This document shows, in pieces, positions 1-7,169 of a stretch of DNA of 36,059 nucleotides. The number at the start of each line of letters is the position of its first letter. The stretch's first letter is position 1. The position numbers and the translations under genes were made by a program. The DNA is from Imperialibacter sp965651695 (GTDB taxonomy: Bacteria > Bacteroidota > Bacteroidia > Cytophagales > Cyclobacteriaceae): NCBI GenBank assembly GCA_965651695.1, contig CBFGTI010000041.1, positions 1-36,059 of the forward strand. Direction: 5' to 3'. The notes below the pieces were generated by a model. It was not told the DNA's origin and did not search any database. It saw only the letters and a list, made by a program, of their open reading frames with translations.

Positions 1-303
1 TCTGTCCTGTCAACCGCCGACTGGCTCTTGCACAGTTCGCTGAAAAATACCATCGAGAACAGGCTGGTGTATGATTTACAGCCATATGTGGATATGCTTC
101 CGGTACTGATAGAGCAGGGCATACACCAGGGCAAGCTGGGCGAGCGGCTTCAGTTAAACATCAGGTCGTGGGAGGTTACACCCGTCAACACCGCCATTAC
201 GCGGAAAAATATCCAGATGGTGGTGCGGGTAACAGGGCTCGCTGGTATTGAACTAAAGAGCATTCGAAAAGACTCCGCAAAAGTGAGCATGATGTCTAAT
301 TAA
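1..303 (+). CDS. DUF4403-like protein, C-terminal part (cut by window edge)
   Basis: The reading frame is open from base 1 to the TAA at 301-303, so this is the last 100 residues of a longer gene that starts outside the window. The visible part has a helix-rich stretch (residues about 11-45, with LKNTIENRL and VLIEQGIHQGKLGERLQLNI) followed by beta-like sequence ending in VRVTGLAGIELK. This pattern resembles the C-terminus of DUF4403 proteins, which are uncharacterised envelope proteins of roughly 450-480 residues. The family call is by memory of the family's pattern and is moderate. The stop codon lies inside a 10-base direct repeat that borders a small mobile element, so the element inserted exactly at the 3' end of this gene. 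Confidence 0.55.
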   Translation, partial: SVLSTADWLLHSSLKNTIENRLVYDLQPYVDMLPVLIEQGIHQGKLGERLQLNIRSWEVTPVNTAITRKNIQMVVRVTGLAGIELKSIRKDSAKVSMMSN

Positions 304-307
304 ACTC
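298..307 (+). repeat. Target-site duplication, left copy (MITE copy 1)
   Basis: AATTAAACTC directly precedes the element at 308-403 and recurs directly after it at 404-413. The repeat includes the TAA stop codon of the upstream gene. Confidence 0.7.
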
Positions 308-403
308 CAATTTCGTTTAGCTAGCGATTTATGATCCTCTCCCTTGCCCTCACTGGCCGTGCGCCTCCAAAGAGGGACAATAGGCCTAACTAAAACGACA
401 TTG
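308..403 (+). mobile_element. MITE-like element, copy 1 (96 bp)
   Basis: The ends are inverted repeats: the left end reads CAATTTCGTTTAGCTAG and the right end, reverse-complemented, reads CAATGTCGTTTTAGTTAG. The core at 332-381 is identical over 50 bases to the reverse complement of 12836-12885. The element is flanked by the direct repeat AATTAAACTC at 298-307 and 404-413, as expected of a target-site duplication. It encodes nothing. An internal stem can form between 344-351 (TTGCCCTC) and 372-380 (GAGGGACAA, one bulged base), so the transcript of the element would fold into a long hairpin. Confidence 0.8.
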
Positions 404-413
404 AATTAAACTC
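404..413 (+). repeat. Target-site duplication, right copy (MITE copy 1)
   Basis: This is the second copy of AATTAAACTC, directly abutting the right inverted end of the element at 308-403. The bases outside the two copies differ (T at 297 against G at 403; C at 308 against A at 414), so the match is exactly 10 bases. Confidence 0.7.
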
Positions 414-463
414 ATTTAATCGATGTGCTTCACTATTCCCGAATAATTGATATATATTTACTC

Positions 464-477
464 TGCATGCATACTAA
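464..477 (-). promoter_or_regulatory. Putative MarR-type operator upstream of fadJ
   Basis: On the minus strand this reads TTAGTATGCATGCA. The same 14 bases occur on the plus strand at 31798-31811, directly upstream of the marR-fadN-fadA operon. The core TGCATGCA is palindromic. It lies about 60-75 bases upstream of the fadJ start and just downstream of an AT-rich TATATTTA (453-460) that resembles the Bacteroidota -7 box TAnnTTTG with its last base changed, so a bound protein would cover the transcription start. Regulation by the MarR protein encoded at 31859 is inference. Confidence 0.5.
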
Positions 478-539
478 AAACAGCTGTGGCAGCACCGGAG
501 GCTGTTAAGCCGGTTTTCTCACAACCCATGTTCACCCGT

Positions 540-2672
540 ATGAAGACATCTGCGCATTTTCTTACACTGGAGCAGCACGACAACGTGGGAGTGATTTGGA
601 TGGATTTGCCGGGAGAGGAATGGAACAAGATTTCGGTCGACACCGAAAGCCAGTTCAGGAATGTGATGAACGAGGTTTCGGCAAACCCCCAGCTGATCGC
701 TTCAGTTTTAATAAGCCGAAAAAAGGGCTTTATGGCTGGGGCCGACATTGAGCGGTTTCTGGAAATGAAACCCGGAGAAGCCGCGCAAACAGCCAGGGCA
801 GGGCATGCCATGTTGCGCGACCTCGAAGATTCGCCCAAGCCGTGTGTTTCGGCCATACATGGTGCATGTATGGGCGGCGGATTGGAAATAAGCCTGGCTT
901 GCGCAGGGCGGGTAGCAAGCACCGACGCCAGTACAGTGCTGGCATTGCCGGAAGTTAAGCTGGGCCTTTTGCCAGGGTTGGGAGGCACCTACAGGCTACC
1001 CAGGCTGGTGGGGTTGCAGAAATCGCTCAGTATGATGCTTACCGGCAAAAACATTTATGCCCGCCCCGCTTATAAGATGGGATTGGTAGATGAAATTGTC
1101 GATCGGCCAAAGCTTTTGACGGCAGCCATTAAATTGGCCAAAGCGCTTGCTGCGGGTAAGCATAAAAGGCGCGACAAAAGAAGCCTGGCCGAAAAAATAC
1201 TCGAAAGCAACGCTGCATCCCGCGCCATCGTTTTTTCGCAGGCAGAAAAGCTGGTAAAGCGACAAACTTATGGCAACTATCCGGCGCCATTCAAAATTCT
1301 GGAATCGGTAAAGTATGGGTTGGCACATGGCCGTGAGTCGGCAGCAGAAAAAGAAACCGAGCTGTTCGATTCGTTACTTCAGTCACCGCAAGCCTACCAA
1401 CTCATCCAGCTTTTTTTTGCAATGAACGCCTTAAGAAAAAACCCGCTCAAAGAGAAGGCCCGCCGGGTAAACATCGTTGGCATACTGGGAGCCGGGTTAA
1501 TGGGAGAGGGCATTGCCGAAGTAAGTGCACAAAACGGCATGGATATTCTTCTGAAAGACTTAAACGAAGATTCTTTAGCTCAGGCAAAGAAAAACATCTG
1601 GAACGTGCTGACGAAAAAGGTGCAGATACGCTCTATTTCGAAAGCAAGCGCCGAAGCCACAATCAATAAAGTAGGCACAACTCTTACCTACGACGGTTTT
1701 CGAAAAGCAGACCTGGTAATTGAGGCAGTTTTTGAAGATCTGGGCATCAAGCACAACGTGCTTAGGGAAACCGAAGCAGCGTTGCGGCACGACTGCGTTT
1801 TCGCTTCGAACACCTCGGCCCTGCCAATTTCGAAGATCGCCGAAGCCTCCTCAAGGCCCGAGACGGTAATAGGCATGCATTATTTTTCTCCGGTGCCAAA
1901 AATGCCCCTGCTCGAAATAATTGAAACAGAAAAAACAGCGGAATGGGTTACCGCTACGGCACTCGAAGTAGGGGTTCGGCAGGGCAAAACATGCATTGTC
2001 GTAAAAGATGGACCGGGCTTTTACACCACACGTATTCTGGCTCCATATATTAACGAGGCACTTCTGCTTTTTGAGGAGGGTGCCGACCTGCTGCAATTAG
2101 ACACCGCCATGAAAAAGTTTGGATTCCCGGTAGGTCCTGTTACGTTGATCGATGAGGTGGGTATTGATGTGGGCGCCCACATCAATAAAGGAGAGCTCGA
2201 ATCATTTTTCCGTAAAAGAGGAGCCGCCAGTAGCGACTTGCTCATCAAGCTGGCAGATGCCGGCTTCAAAGGCAAAAAAAACAAAAAGGGGTTCCTGGCC
2301 TACAATGAAAAAACCGGCAAAAAAATAAGAGGCCGGGTAAATAATGAGGTGTTGAAATACGTCGGCAATCGGAAGCAGGTTACGTTATCCGACTCCGAAA
2401 TACAGGATCGGATGTCCCTCATCATGGTTAATGAAGCGGTGCATTGCTTACAGGATGGCATTGTTAAGAGCGCAAGGGACGGCGACATTGGGGCAGTGCT
2501 CGGATTGGGATTTCCTCCTTTTTTAGGCGGTCCCTTTCGCTACATCGATGCACAAGGGGCGGGCGAAGTTGTGAAAAAGATGCAGGACCTGAAAAGGAAG
2601 GTGGGCGCACGGTTTGATCCGGCCGGCTTGCTTACACAATATGCGAAAGAGCAAAAGACATTTTACCAATAA
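540..2672 (+). CDS. fadJ: Bifunctional enoyl-CoA hydratase / 3-hydroxyacyl-CoA dehydrogenase (FadJ-like)
   Basis: This protein should carry out steps two and three of fatty-acid beta-oxidation: hydration of trans-2-enoyl-CoA and NAD-dependent oxidation of 3-hydroxyacyl-CoA. Residues about 5-190 form a crotonase domain with the oxyanion segment GADIERF (about 67-73) and the two catalytic glutamates, E116 in GGGLEISLA and E138 in LPEVKLGLLPGLGGT. The NAD-binding domain starts near 309 with GILGAGLMGEG, and the catalytic histidine is H447 in GMHYFSP. The C-terminal dehydrogenase domain includes GPGFYTTRI and FGFPVGPVTLIDE. The length of 710 residues fits FadJ/FadB. The frame is open back to 447, but homology begins at MKTSAHF; ATG 528 is an alternative start. 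The SCP2 gene follows after 14 bases and shares the terminator. Confidence 0.9.
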   Translation: MKTSAHFLTLEQHDNVGVIWMDLPGEEWNKISVDTESQFRNVMNEVSANPQLIASVLISRKKGFMAGADIERFLEMKPGEAAQTARAGHAMLRDLEDSPKPCVSAIHGACMGGGLEISLACAGRVASTDASTVLALPEVKLGLLPGLGGTYRLPRLVGLQKSLSMMLTGKNIYARPAYKMGLVDEIVDRPKLLTAAIKLAKALAAGKHKRRDKRSLAEKILESNAASRAIVFSQAEKLVKRQTYGNYPAPFKILESVKYGLAHGRESAAEKETELFDSLLQSPQAYQLIQLFFAMNALRKNPLKEKARRVNIVGILGAGLMGEGIAEVSAQNGMDILLKDLNEDSLAQAKKNIWNVLTKKVQIRSISKASAEATINKVGTTLTYDGFRKADLVIEAVFEDLGIKHNVLRETEAALRHDCVFASNTSALPISKIAEASSRPETVIGMHYFSPVPKMPLLEIIETEKTAEWVTATALEVGVRQGKTCIVVKDGPGFYTTRILAPYINEALLLFEEGADLLQLDTAMKKFGFPVGPVTLIDEVGIDVGAHINKGELESFFRKRGAASSDLLIKLADAGFKGKKNKKGFLAYNEKTGKKIRGRVNNEVLKYVGNRKQVTLSDSEIQDRMSLIMVNEAVHCLQDGIVKSARDGDIGAVLGLGFPPFLGGPFRYIDAQGAGEVVKKMQDLKRKVGARFDPAGLLTQYAKEQKTFYQ

Positions 2673-2686
2673 GTTAAAAACACAAG

Positions 2687-3025
2687 ATGGAGAGTAAACC
2701 ACAAATTGCCAGAGAAATAATACAATCGTTGGAGCAGCGCTTCAGGCCCGAAAAAATTGAAGACAATTACGAAACCGTGATCCACCTCGACATCGAAGGC
2801 AAAAACGGCGGCCAGTTTACAGCAAAGGTGGAAAATGGTAATTGCAAGATTTCGGAGGGGTTTCAGGGCGAGCCGAAGTGCACTGTAAAAACCAGCGACA
2901 CCGTATATGAAGAAATCGAGTTGGGCAAACGGAGCCCCGAAATGGCCGTAATGATGGGAAAAATTAAGATCAGTAATCTTAACGAGATGCTTAAATTTAC
3001 AAAGTTGTTCAAAAGGCTGTTTTAG
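2687..3025 (+). CDS. SCP2 sterol-carrier/lipid-binding domain protein
   Basis: This is a 112-residue protein made of a single SCP2-type domain (IHLDIEGKNGGQFTAKVENG, GFQGEPKCTVKTSDTVYEEIELGKRSPEMA, GKIKISNLNEMLKF), a fold that binds fatty acyl-CoA or other lipids in a hydrophobic tunnel. There is no signal peptide, so it should be cytoplasmic. It starts 14 bases after fadJ and the pair ends at the terminator at 3048-3087, so they are very likely one transcript. A role in presenting or buffering acyl-CoA for FadJ is inference from this linkage; in eukaryotic peroxisomal multifunctional enzyme type 2 an SCP2 domain is fused to hydratase and dehydrogenase domains. Confidence 0.85.
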   Translation: MESKPQIAREIIQSLEQRFRPEKIEDNYETVIHLDIEGKNGGQFTAKVENGNCKISEGFQGEPKCTVKTSDTVYEEIELGKRSPEMAVMMGKIKISNLNEMLKFTKLFKRLF

Positions 3026-3047
3026 CGCCTCGCCCGCTCAAAACCAG

Positions 3048-3087
3048 AAAAACACAAGAGGAATGCGACTATTCCTCTTGTGTTTTT
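3048..3087. terminator. Bidirectional intrinsic terminator
   Basis: A perfect 17-base-pair stem forms between 3048-3064 and 3071-3087 with the 6-base loop GCGACT. A run of T follows on the plus strand and a run of A precedes it, giving T on the minus strand. It lies between convergent genes ending at 3025 (+) and 3094 (-) and can serve both. Confidence 0.9.
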
Positions 3088-3093
3088 TCATTT

Positions 3094-3480
3094 CTAATGC
3101 CGCCCTCTCCTGCCATGGGGCCGGTGTGGCCTGCCTTCGCGGTTCTTCATGCGCTCTTGTTGCAGGGCATCAAGTCTGGCAATCTGCTCCTCATTCAACA
3201 CGGCCCTCAGTTCCTCCCTGTGTCTTTCGTTAATGGCCCTCATTTTATCTCTCTGTGCCAGTCTTTCGTCTTTGGAAGCCTCCCTCGCCGCCTTGCGCTC
3301 CTCCGCATACTTTAAGCTAATTGCCCGCACCTGTTCTGCCTGCTCGTCGCTCAGGTTCAGTTCGGTTTTCAGCTTGTCCGCTGCCTGGGTGTTTCGTTCT
3401 TGCTTTTCGGGTGTTTCTTCCTGCGCCATTAGTGAGGTGGCAGCAGCCACACCAATAATGAATAACATGATTTTTTTCAT
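3094..3480 (-). CDS. Periplasmic Spy/CpxP-like (LTXXQ) protein
   Basis: The protein is 128 residues. A signal peptide is clear (MKKIMLFIIGVAAATSLMAQ, cleavage after about residue 19-20). The mature part is almost all charged helix: LNLSDEQAEQVRAISLKYAEERKAAREA and MRAINERHREELRAVLNEEQIARLDAL. The LTXXQ-like motifs LSDEQAEQV and LNEEQIARL are typical of Spy/CpxP/ZraP relatives, which are envelope chaperones or stress sensors. The tail is rich in Arg and His (HRPHGRRGRH), which could bind metal or nucleic acid; this is speculation. It is the last gene of a minus-strand group after the DUF3592 gene (60-base gap). It could equally be an uncharacterised helical periplasmic protein with no chaperone role. 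Confidence 0.65.
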   Translation of the reverse strand: MKKIMLFIIGVAAATSLMAQEETPEKQERNTQAADKLKTELNLSDEQAEQVRAISLKYAEERKAAREASKDERLAQRDKMRAINERHREELRAVLNEEQIARLDALQQERMKNREGRPHRPHGRRGRH

Positions 3481-3540
3481 TTTTTAAAGTTTATCGGTTT
3501 GATGCGCCTGAGGCCGAAACGTTTAATGCTGACAAAAAAT

Positions 3541-4140
3541 TTATCTGCTGACAGCGTACGCTACTCCTCCGATAAACAGAAATACAAGGCCGATAAATCC
3601 CAGTATAATTGGCGCAAACCAAAGCTCAGTGATGCTATTGATAAGCACAGGGGCGGAGGGGTTATTTGAAATTAGAACGTCAACCTGCTCTCCCAGGTCG
3701 TAGGCAGGCGGACTGGAAGATATTGAGCCCCGAACCTCGCGGCGCTCATTCTGGTAGGTATATGCTACGATTGGGATATAGCCGGAGCCTCTCTCGAAAT
3801 CCACCACAATGCCAGGGAGCCGCTGGCTATCTGCTATCTTCCTCTCGGTGTCGTAGGCGATTGCTCCTGCTATAGCCCAAAGTAATAAGCCTATGCCTAC
3901 GAATATTTTTGCGAACCATGAAAAAGACGTGTCGGCGCTTCCAAACCTGCGCGAAGGAAACGGGCTTCTTTGAAAAGTGTTTAAACGGATGGTTTCACCA
4001 GCCTGCACAGCCTCTACCAACTGGAGGGCGTCTTTTAAGGCCAGGCTCAGCTCTTCCCGTGCAAACTTCACGGCATCCAGCTTTTTCTTTTCGGCAAGCA
4101 GCTGCCGGATTTTGCTCTTGGTTAGTTCGGGAATCTGCAT
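3541..4140 (-). CDS. DUF3592-like membrane protein with N-terminal L7/L12-C-like helical segment
   Basis: The protein is 199 residues. Residues 1-45 (IRQLLAEKKKLDAVKFAREE followed by LSLALKDALQLVEAV) resemble the C-terminal helices of ribosomal protein L7/L12, where the pattern is KxLxExxKIxAVKxVREE followed by GLKEAKxLVE. Two membrane helices (about 74-95 and 175-196) enclose an extracytoplasmic beta-rich part (GIVVDFERGSGYIPIVAYTY, GEQVDVLISNNPSAPVLI) that matches the DUF3592 pattern. Function is unknown. The gene is 18 bases downstream of prsW on the same strand and is probably cotranscribed with it. The L7/L12-like segment may simply be a protein-interaction helix pair. The DUF3592 call is moderate. 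Confidence 0.6.
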   Translation of the reverse strand: MQIPELTKSKIRQLLAEKKKLDAVKFAREELSLALKDALQLVEAVQAGETIRLNTFQRSPFPSRRFGSADTSFSWFAKIFVGIGLLLWAIAGAIAYDTERKIADSQRLPGIVVDFERGSGYIPIVAYTYQNERREVRGSISSSPPAYDLGEQVDVLISNNPSAPVLINSITELWFAPIILGFIGLVFLFIGGVAYAVSR

Positions 4141-4158
4141 CTTTCTTTTTTTTGTGAA

Positions 4159-4848
4159 CTACTGTTTATTCTTCCACAGGCGAAACGGTGAAATAGCCAG
4201 GTGAAGCTTGATGGCCGCGCGGGACAAGTACAAGCCCACCAGCAGCGACAAAAAAGCACCCAGCCAAATGCCCGGGACGTTTTCCACAAATAGGAAATAA
4301 TCGTATGCACCGTGCAGCACCGTTGCTGACCCCAGGCCAATCCATCCATAGCTACCTTTACGGTGCTCAAACTTGGCCTTGCCAAGAAAAAACCCCATAA
4401 GCACTGCAAATGTTGCATGTGCCGGCACCGCCGTAAACATTCGCAAAAAACCGATTTGCACTCCTCCGTCTAACACGTAAAACACGTTTTCGAGTGTGGC
4501 AAAGCCCATACTCACCATTACCGCATATACAATTCCATCGAAAGGCTCGTTAAATTCCTTGTGGGTGAAAAGAAAGTTTCGTACAAAAAAATACTTACTT
4601 CCCTCCTCTATGAATGCGACCATGAAAAAGGCGTAGATGGCGAGGTCCACCAGGTTGGCGTGGTCAAGTACAAGAAATTGTTCGGCAACCTGTGAAACTA
4701 TTACAGTGACTAGTACGCTGAGCATGCCAAACACAAATGCCCGAAGCAGCAGCGAAACGGGTTCACGCTCGTGCCTGTCTTTCAGATAAATGTAAATAGC
4801 AATTGCAGCGCCGGGCGCAAGGGCTAATGCCAGAAGCGTAAAAATCAT
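4159..4848 (-). CDS. prsW: PrsW family intramembrane metalloprotease
   Basis: This is a 229-residue polytopic membrane protein with about seven to eight hydrophobic segments. It shows the motifs of the PrsW/abortive-infection-CAAX glutamic-metalloprotease superfamily: EEGSKYFFVR (EExxK), FATLENVFYV, PAHATFAVLMGFFLGKA and HGAYDYFLF. In Bacillus subtilis PrsW cleaves the anti-sigma factor RsiW; the substrate here is unknown, and no anti-sigma factor gene is adjacent. It is the first gene of a minus-strand group with the DUF3592 gene and the Spy-like gene, so envelope-stress signalling is a reasonable but unproven theme. Its 5' end faces the divergent lipoprotein gene at 4906 across a 57-base gap. 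Confidence 0.85.
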   Translation of the reverse strand: MIFTLLALALAPGAAIAIYIYLKDRHEREPVSLLLRAFVFGMLSVLVTVIVSQVAEQFLVLDHANLVDLAIYAFFMVAFIEEGSKYFFVRNFLFTHKEFNEPFDGIVYAVMVSMGFATLENVFYVLDGGVQIGFLRMFTAVPAHATFAVLMGFFLGKAKFEHRKGSYGWIGLGSATVLHGAYDYFLFVENVPGIWLGAFLSLLVGLYLSRAAIKLHLAISPFRLWKNKQ

Positions 4849-4905
4849 GAGTTTGCTTTTACAGTTTAAGATATAAAACTTGAGGTATCATTAATACTAA
4901 TAGCT

Positions 4906-5436
4906 ATGAACAGACTCCTTTTTCTGATCGCTTCAGTAGCAATCACATTTGGCTCCTGCGAAAAAATAAACGACCTCACCAGTTTCAATTTACAATATAA
5001 TGCCGAGGTTACAATTCCCTCTTCCATCGGAATCGACCTGCCCGTCGACCTGCTCACTCCACCTGTAAATACCAATGCCGAATCTGAGTTCAAAAGCCAC
5101 AAAACAACCAAAGACCTGGTAAAGGAAATCTATCTTGAAAAGGTGGACATTGCAGTTACTTCTCCACCCAACCGAGACCTTAGCTTTCTAAAGTCAATCC
5201 ATGTTTACATCAAAGCTGACGGTCTTCCGGAGCTCCTTCTCGCCTTCTCCGAAGATATTCCGGACAACGTGGGCACTTCGCTTAGTCTGGAAACTGCCGG
5301 CGACGACTTCAAGGCATACATCAAAAAAGACAGCTACAGCCTGCGGGTAAAAGCAGTAACCGACAAGCTGATTTCCCAGGATGTGGACTTAGATGTAAAC
5401 TCAAGATTTAAGGTAGTTGCGGGCCTGGTCAACTAA
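4906..5436 (+). CDS. Lipoprotein of unknown function, paralogue A
   Basis: The protein is 176 residues. A lipoprotein signal peptide ends in FGSC with the lipid-bearing cysteine at position 18. The rest is beta-rich, with VDIAVTSPPNRDLSFLKSIHVYIKADG and DDFKAYIKKDSYSLRVKAVTDKLISQDVDLDVNSRF. The family is not recognised. It is clearly related to the protein at 5628: over about 76 residues starting at SPPNRDLSFLKS the two are about half identical by ungapped hand alignment. The two genes run in tandem with a 191-base gap. The conserved part (RDLSFLKSxHxYI) looks like a ligand- or partner-binding surface domain, but no activity can be assigned. Confidence 0.75.
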   Translation: MNRLLFLIASVAITFGSCEKINDLTSFNLQYNAEVTIPSSIGIDLPVDLLTPPVNTNAESEFKSHKTTKDLVKEIYLEKVDIAVTSPPNRDLSFLKSIHVYIKADGLPELLLAFSEDIPDNVGTSLSLETAGDDFKAYIKKDSYSLRVKAVTDKLISQDVDLDVNSRFKVVAGLVN

Positions 5437-5627
5437 ACAAATATTCTGTAAATCAACAACATACCAGACCCAGGCACACAACGTTATCCTCACAGCCGGC
5501 TGCTGGTGGTGTAGTACCCTACGCTATTCCTCCCTTTTTCCCACAGCGGTAGTAACCAAGGCTGCTACAACCCGTCAAACCCCTGCACTTCCAGCCACGC
5601 CTTGCAAAAATTTAGCGGGAATTTGTT

Positions 5628-6167
5628 ATGAACCAACTGTTAGCGTTTTGCTTACTGCACGTCGTTGTTTGCAGTTCTTTCTTTCCTTCATGCTCAGAAA
5701 TTGAAGGTCCACTCGCTCCATTTCTGATCACCCATCAATCAATGTTTGTCGTGCAAGGCCATCGGGAGGTTGATTACCCTGGCGCGGGTGTTTATCCTCA
5801 CGTTTCGCAGTCCTATGTGGCATTCGACATAGCAACTCCTGAAAATATTAAGGAAGTGCACCTAATAAGCTCCAAAATCACCATAATGTCACCTGCAGGC
5901 AGAGACTTATCTTTTTTGAAATCGTTACATACATATATAGTTGCGGAAGGTAGACCCGACAGGCTGCTGACATACCGCGATACGATTTCCGATGACGTGG
6001 GCGAAGTACTTATTCTTGACACCGCTGCTGAAGATTTCAGTGGGCATATAAAGCAGGGGACGTATTCGTTGCGCATCCAAACAGTTGTAGACCAGGTACT
6101 TTCCGAAGAGGTGGAGTTAAAGATCGATTTAAAGTTAAGGGCGTTGGCAGAAATTTGGAACAATTAA
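5628..6167 (+). CDS. Lipoprotein of unknown function, paralogue B
   Basis: The protein is 179 residues. Its lipoprotein signal ends in FPSC with the modified cysteine at position 22. It shares with paralogue A (4906-5436) the block RDLSFLKS, DxVGxxLxLxTAxxDFxxxIKxxxYSLR and a final VxLxxxxxxRALA-like strand; the N-terminal halves differ more. The start is ATG 5628, preceded by a GCGGGA purine stretch. The next gene begins 14 bases after the stop, so these two are probably cotranscribed. Function is unknown. The arrangement fits a recent tandem duplication followed by divergence of the N-terminal region. Confidence 0.75.
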   Translation: MNQLLAFCLLHVVVCSSFFPSCSEIEGPLAPFLITHQSMFVVQGHREVDYPGAGVYPHVSQSYVAFDIATPENIKEVHLISSKITIMSPAGRDLSFLKSLHTYIVAEGRPDRLLTYRDTISDDVGEVLILDTAAEDFSGHIKQGTYSLRIQTVVDQVLSEEVELKIDLKLRALAEIWNN

Positions 6168-6181
6168 GGAAAAAGCATTTA

Positions 6182-6709
6182 ATGACTTTTCGAGGCAAAA
6201 TAAAGAAAGCACCAATGTCGCTCCTGATGGCAGGGGCTGTTGTATTTTTGTGCGGTTGCAACCAGAGTAATTTGCCCGATCCATCGCTAAGCGCCTACGA
6301 TGTAGTAGTTATCCAATTAAGAGCATTGCAGCAAAACGACGTTCCGGAAGAAAATCATGGTATTTCGGTAGCCTGGAGTTTTGCCTCGCCTCTCAACCGC
6401 GAAACTATTGGCCCGCTCGAAAGGTTCGTAATTATGGCACACAACGAAAACTACAGGCCATTGCTCTATAGCAGGCGATACGAGATAAGGGTTCATTTTC
6501 AGGAAGAGGCAAAGGCAGAGTTTTTTGTCCTTCTCGAAGACAAAGATGGGGTTCTGCACAGCTTCGTTGTAGGCTTGTCTGTGCAGGAGCGTTCTCCGTA
6601 CGAGGGCTGCTGGATGATAGACGCAATAGTACCTATGCAGCTGCCGGGCTATCCGCAGCCCAAGGTGGTTTTAAACCAAAAGCTGGTTTTTGGTGCGCCT
6701 TTCTTATAA
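6182..6709 (+). CDS. Lipoprotein with DUF4864-like domain
   Basis: The protein is 175 residues from the chosen ATG at 6182; an upstream in-frame codon at 6155 would overlap the previous gene and lengthen the signal peptide without reason. A TAAGGA stretch (6165-6170) lies in front. The lipobox is FLCGC with cysteine 26. The body has the order VVIQLRALQQND, GISVAWSFASPLNRETIGPLERF, ENYRPLLYSRRYEI, then WMIDAIVPM, which resembles DUF4864, a small alpha/beta fold of unknown function related to SnoaL/NTF2-like proteins. The DUF assignment is by pattern only. It follows paralogue B closely and may share its operon. Confidence 0.6.
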   Translation: MTFRGKIKKAPMSLLMAGAVVFLCGCNQSNLPDPSLSAYDVVVIQLRALQQNDVPEENHGISVAWSFASPLNRETIGPLERFVIMAHNENYRPLLYSRRYEIRVHFQEEAKAEFFVLLEDKDGVLHSFVVGLSVQERSPYEGCWMIDAIVPMQLPGYPQPKVVLNQKLVFGAPFL

Positions 6710-6767
6710 ATTAAGTCGTGCCGTGGGTGCAGTATTGCTAATTTGCCTTTTTTAAATTGATGGATTA

Positions 6768-7169
6768 ATGATGCAGGAGTTGCAAACCGATGAGGGTGTG
6801 AAATACCTTGAGATGACCTACGAGCCCGAAAATGGCTGGATAAGGTGTAAGTGGTTTGGAGATGTTCCTGTTTCGTATATTTCAAAAGGAATAGACTGCT
6901 ACCAACAGTTGTTGAAAGAAACCCATTGCACCAAACTATTGAATGACAACTCCAGGTTTAAAGCAAACTGGATTGAGCTCAACGACAGGATTGAGAACGA
7001 AAGAATGGCAGAAAGTGTTAAAAATGGTCTTCGGTACATGGCGCATGTCAATGCATCACGATTTATTACCAGGTTTTCTGCTGTTGATTTGGGAACCCGG
7101 GTGAAAGACTTTGAGTTTAAGATTTTTGAGGAGTTAGAAGATGCTGAAGACTGGCTACGCAATGTTTAG
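6768..7169 (+). CDS. STAS/SpoIIAA-like domain protein
   Basis: The protein is 133 residues, with no signal peptide, so cytoplasmic. It has the layout of the small SpoIIAA/STAS-like proteins common in Cytophagales: an opening strand YLEMTYEPENGWIRCKWFGDV, a helix with CTKLLNDNSRF (the usual KxLNDN motif), MAESVKNGLRYMAHV, and a final helix FEFKIFEELEDAEDWL. Such proteins are of unknown function; many act in regulatory partnerships, but no kinase partner is adjacent. The stop codon overlaps the start of the following OmpA/PD40 gene, so translation of the two is probably coupled. The family call is by recognised pattern and not certain. Confidence 0.6.
   Translation: MMQELQTDEGVKYLEMTYEPENGWIRCKWFGDVPVSYISKGIDCYQQLLKETHCTKLLNDNSRFKANWIELNDRIENERMAESVKNGLRYMAHVNASRFITRFSAVDLGTRVKDFEFKIFEELEDAEDWLRNV

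Noticed and set aside
5013..5060. Search for a hairpin or riboswitch in the early part of the lipoprotein gene
   Set aside because: No conserved riboswitch motif or long stem was seen; the sequence is coding.
5417..5704. Plus-strand open frame of 95 codons across the gap between the two lipoprotein paralogues
   Set aside because: It overlaps the ends of both real genes in another frame and has cysteine- and threonine-rich random-looking sequence. The gap itself (5437-5627) shows no other feature.
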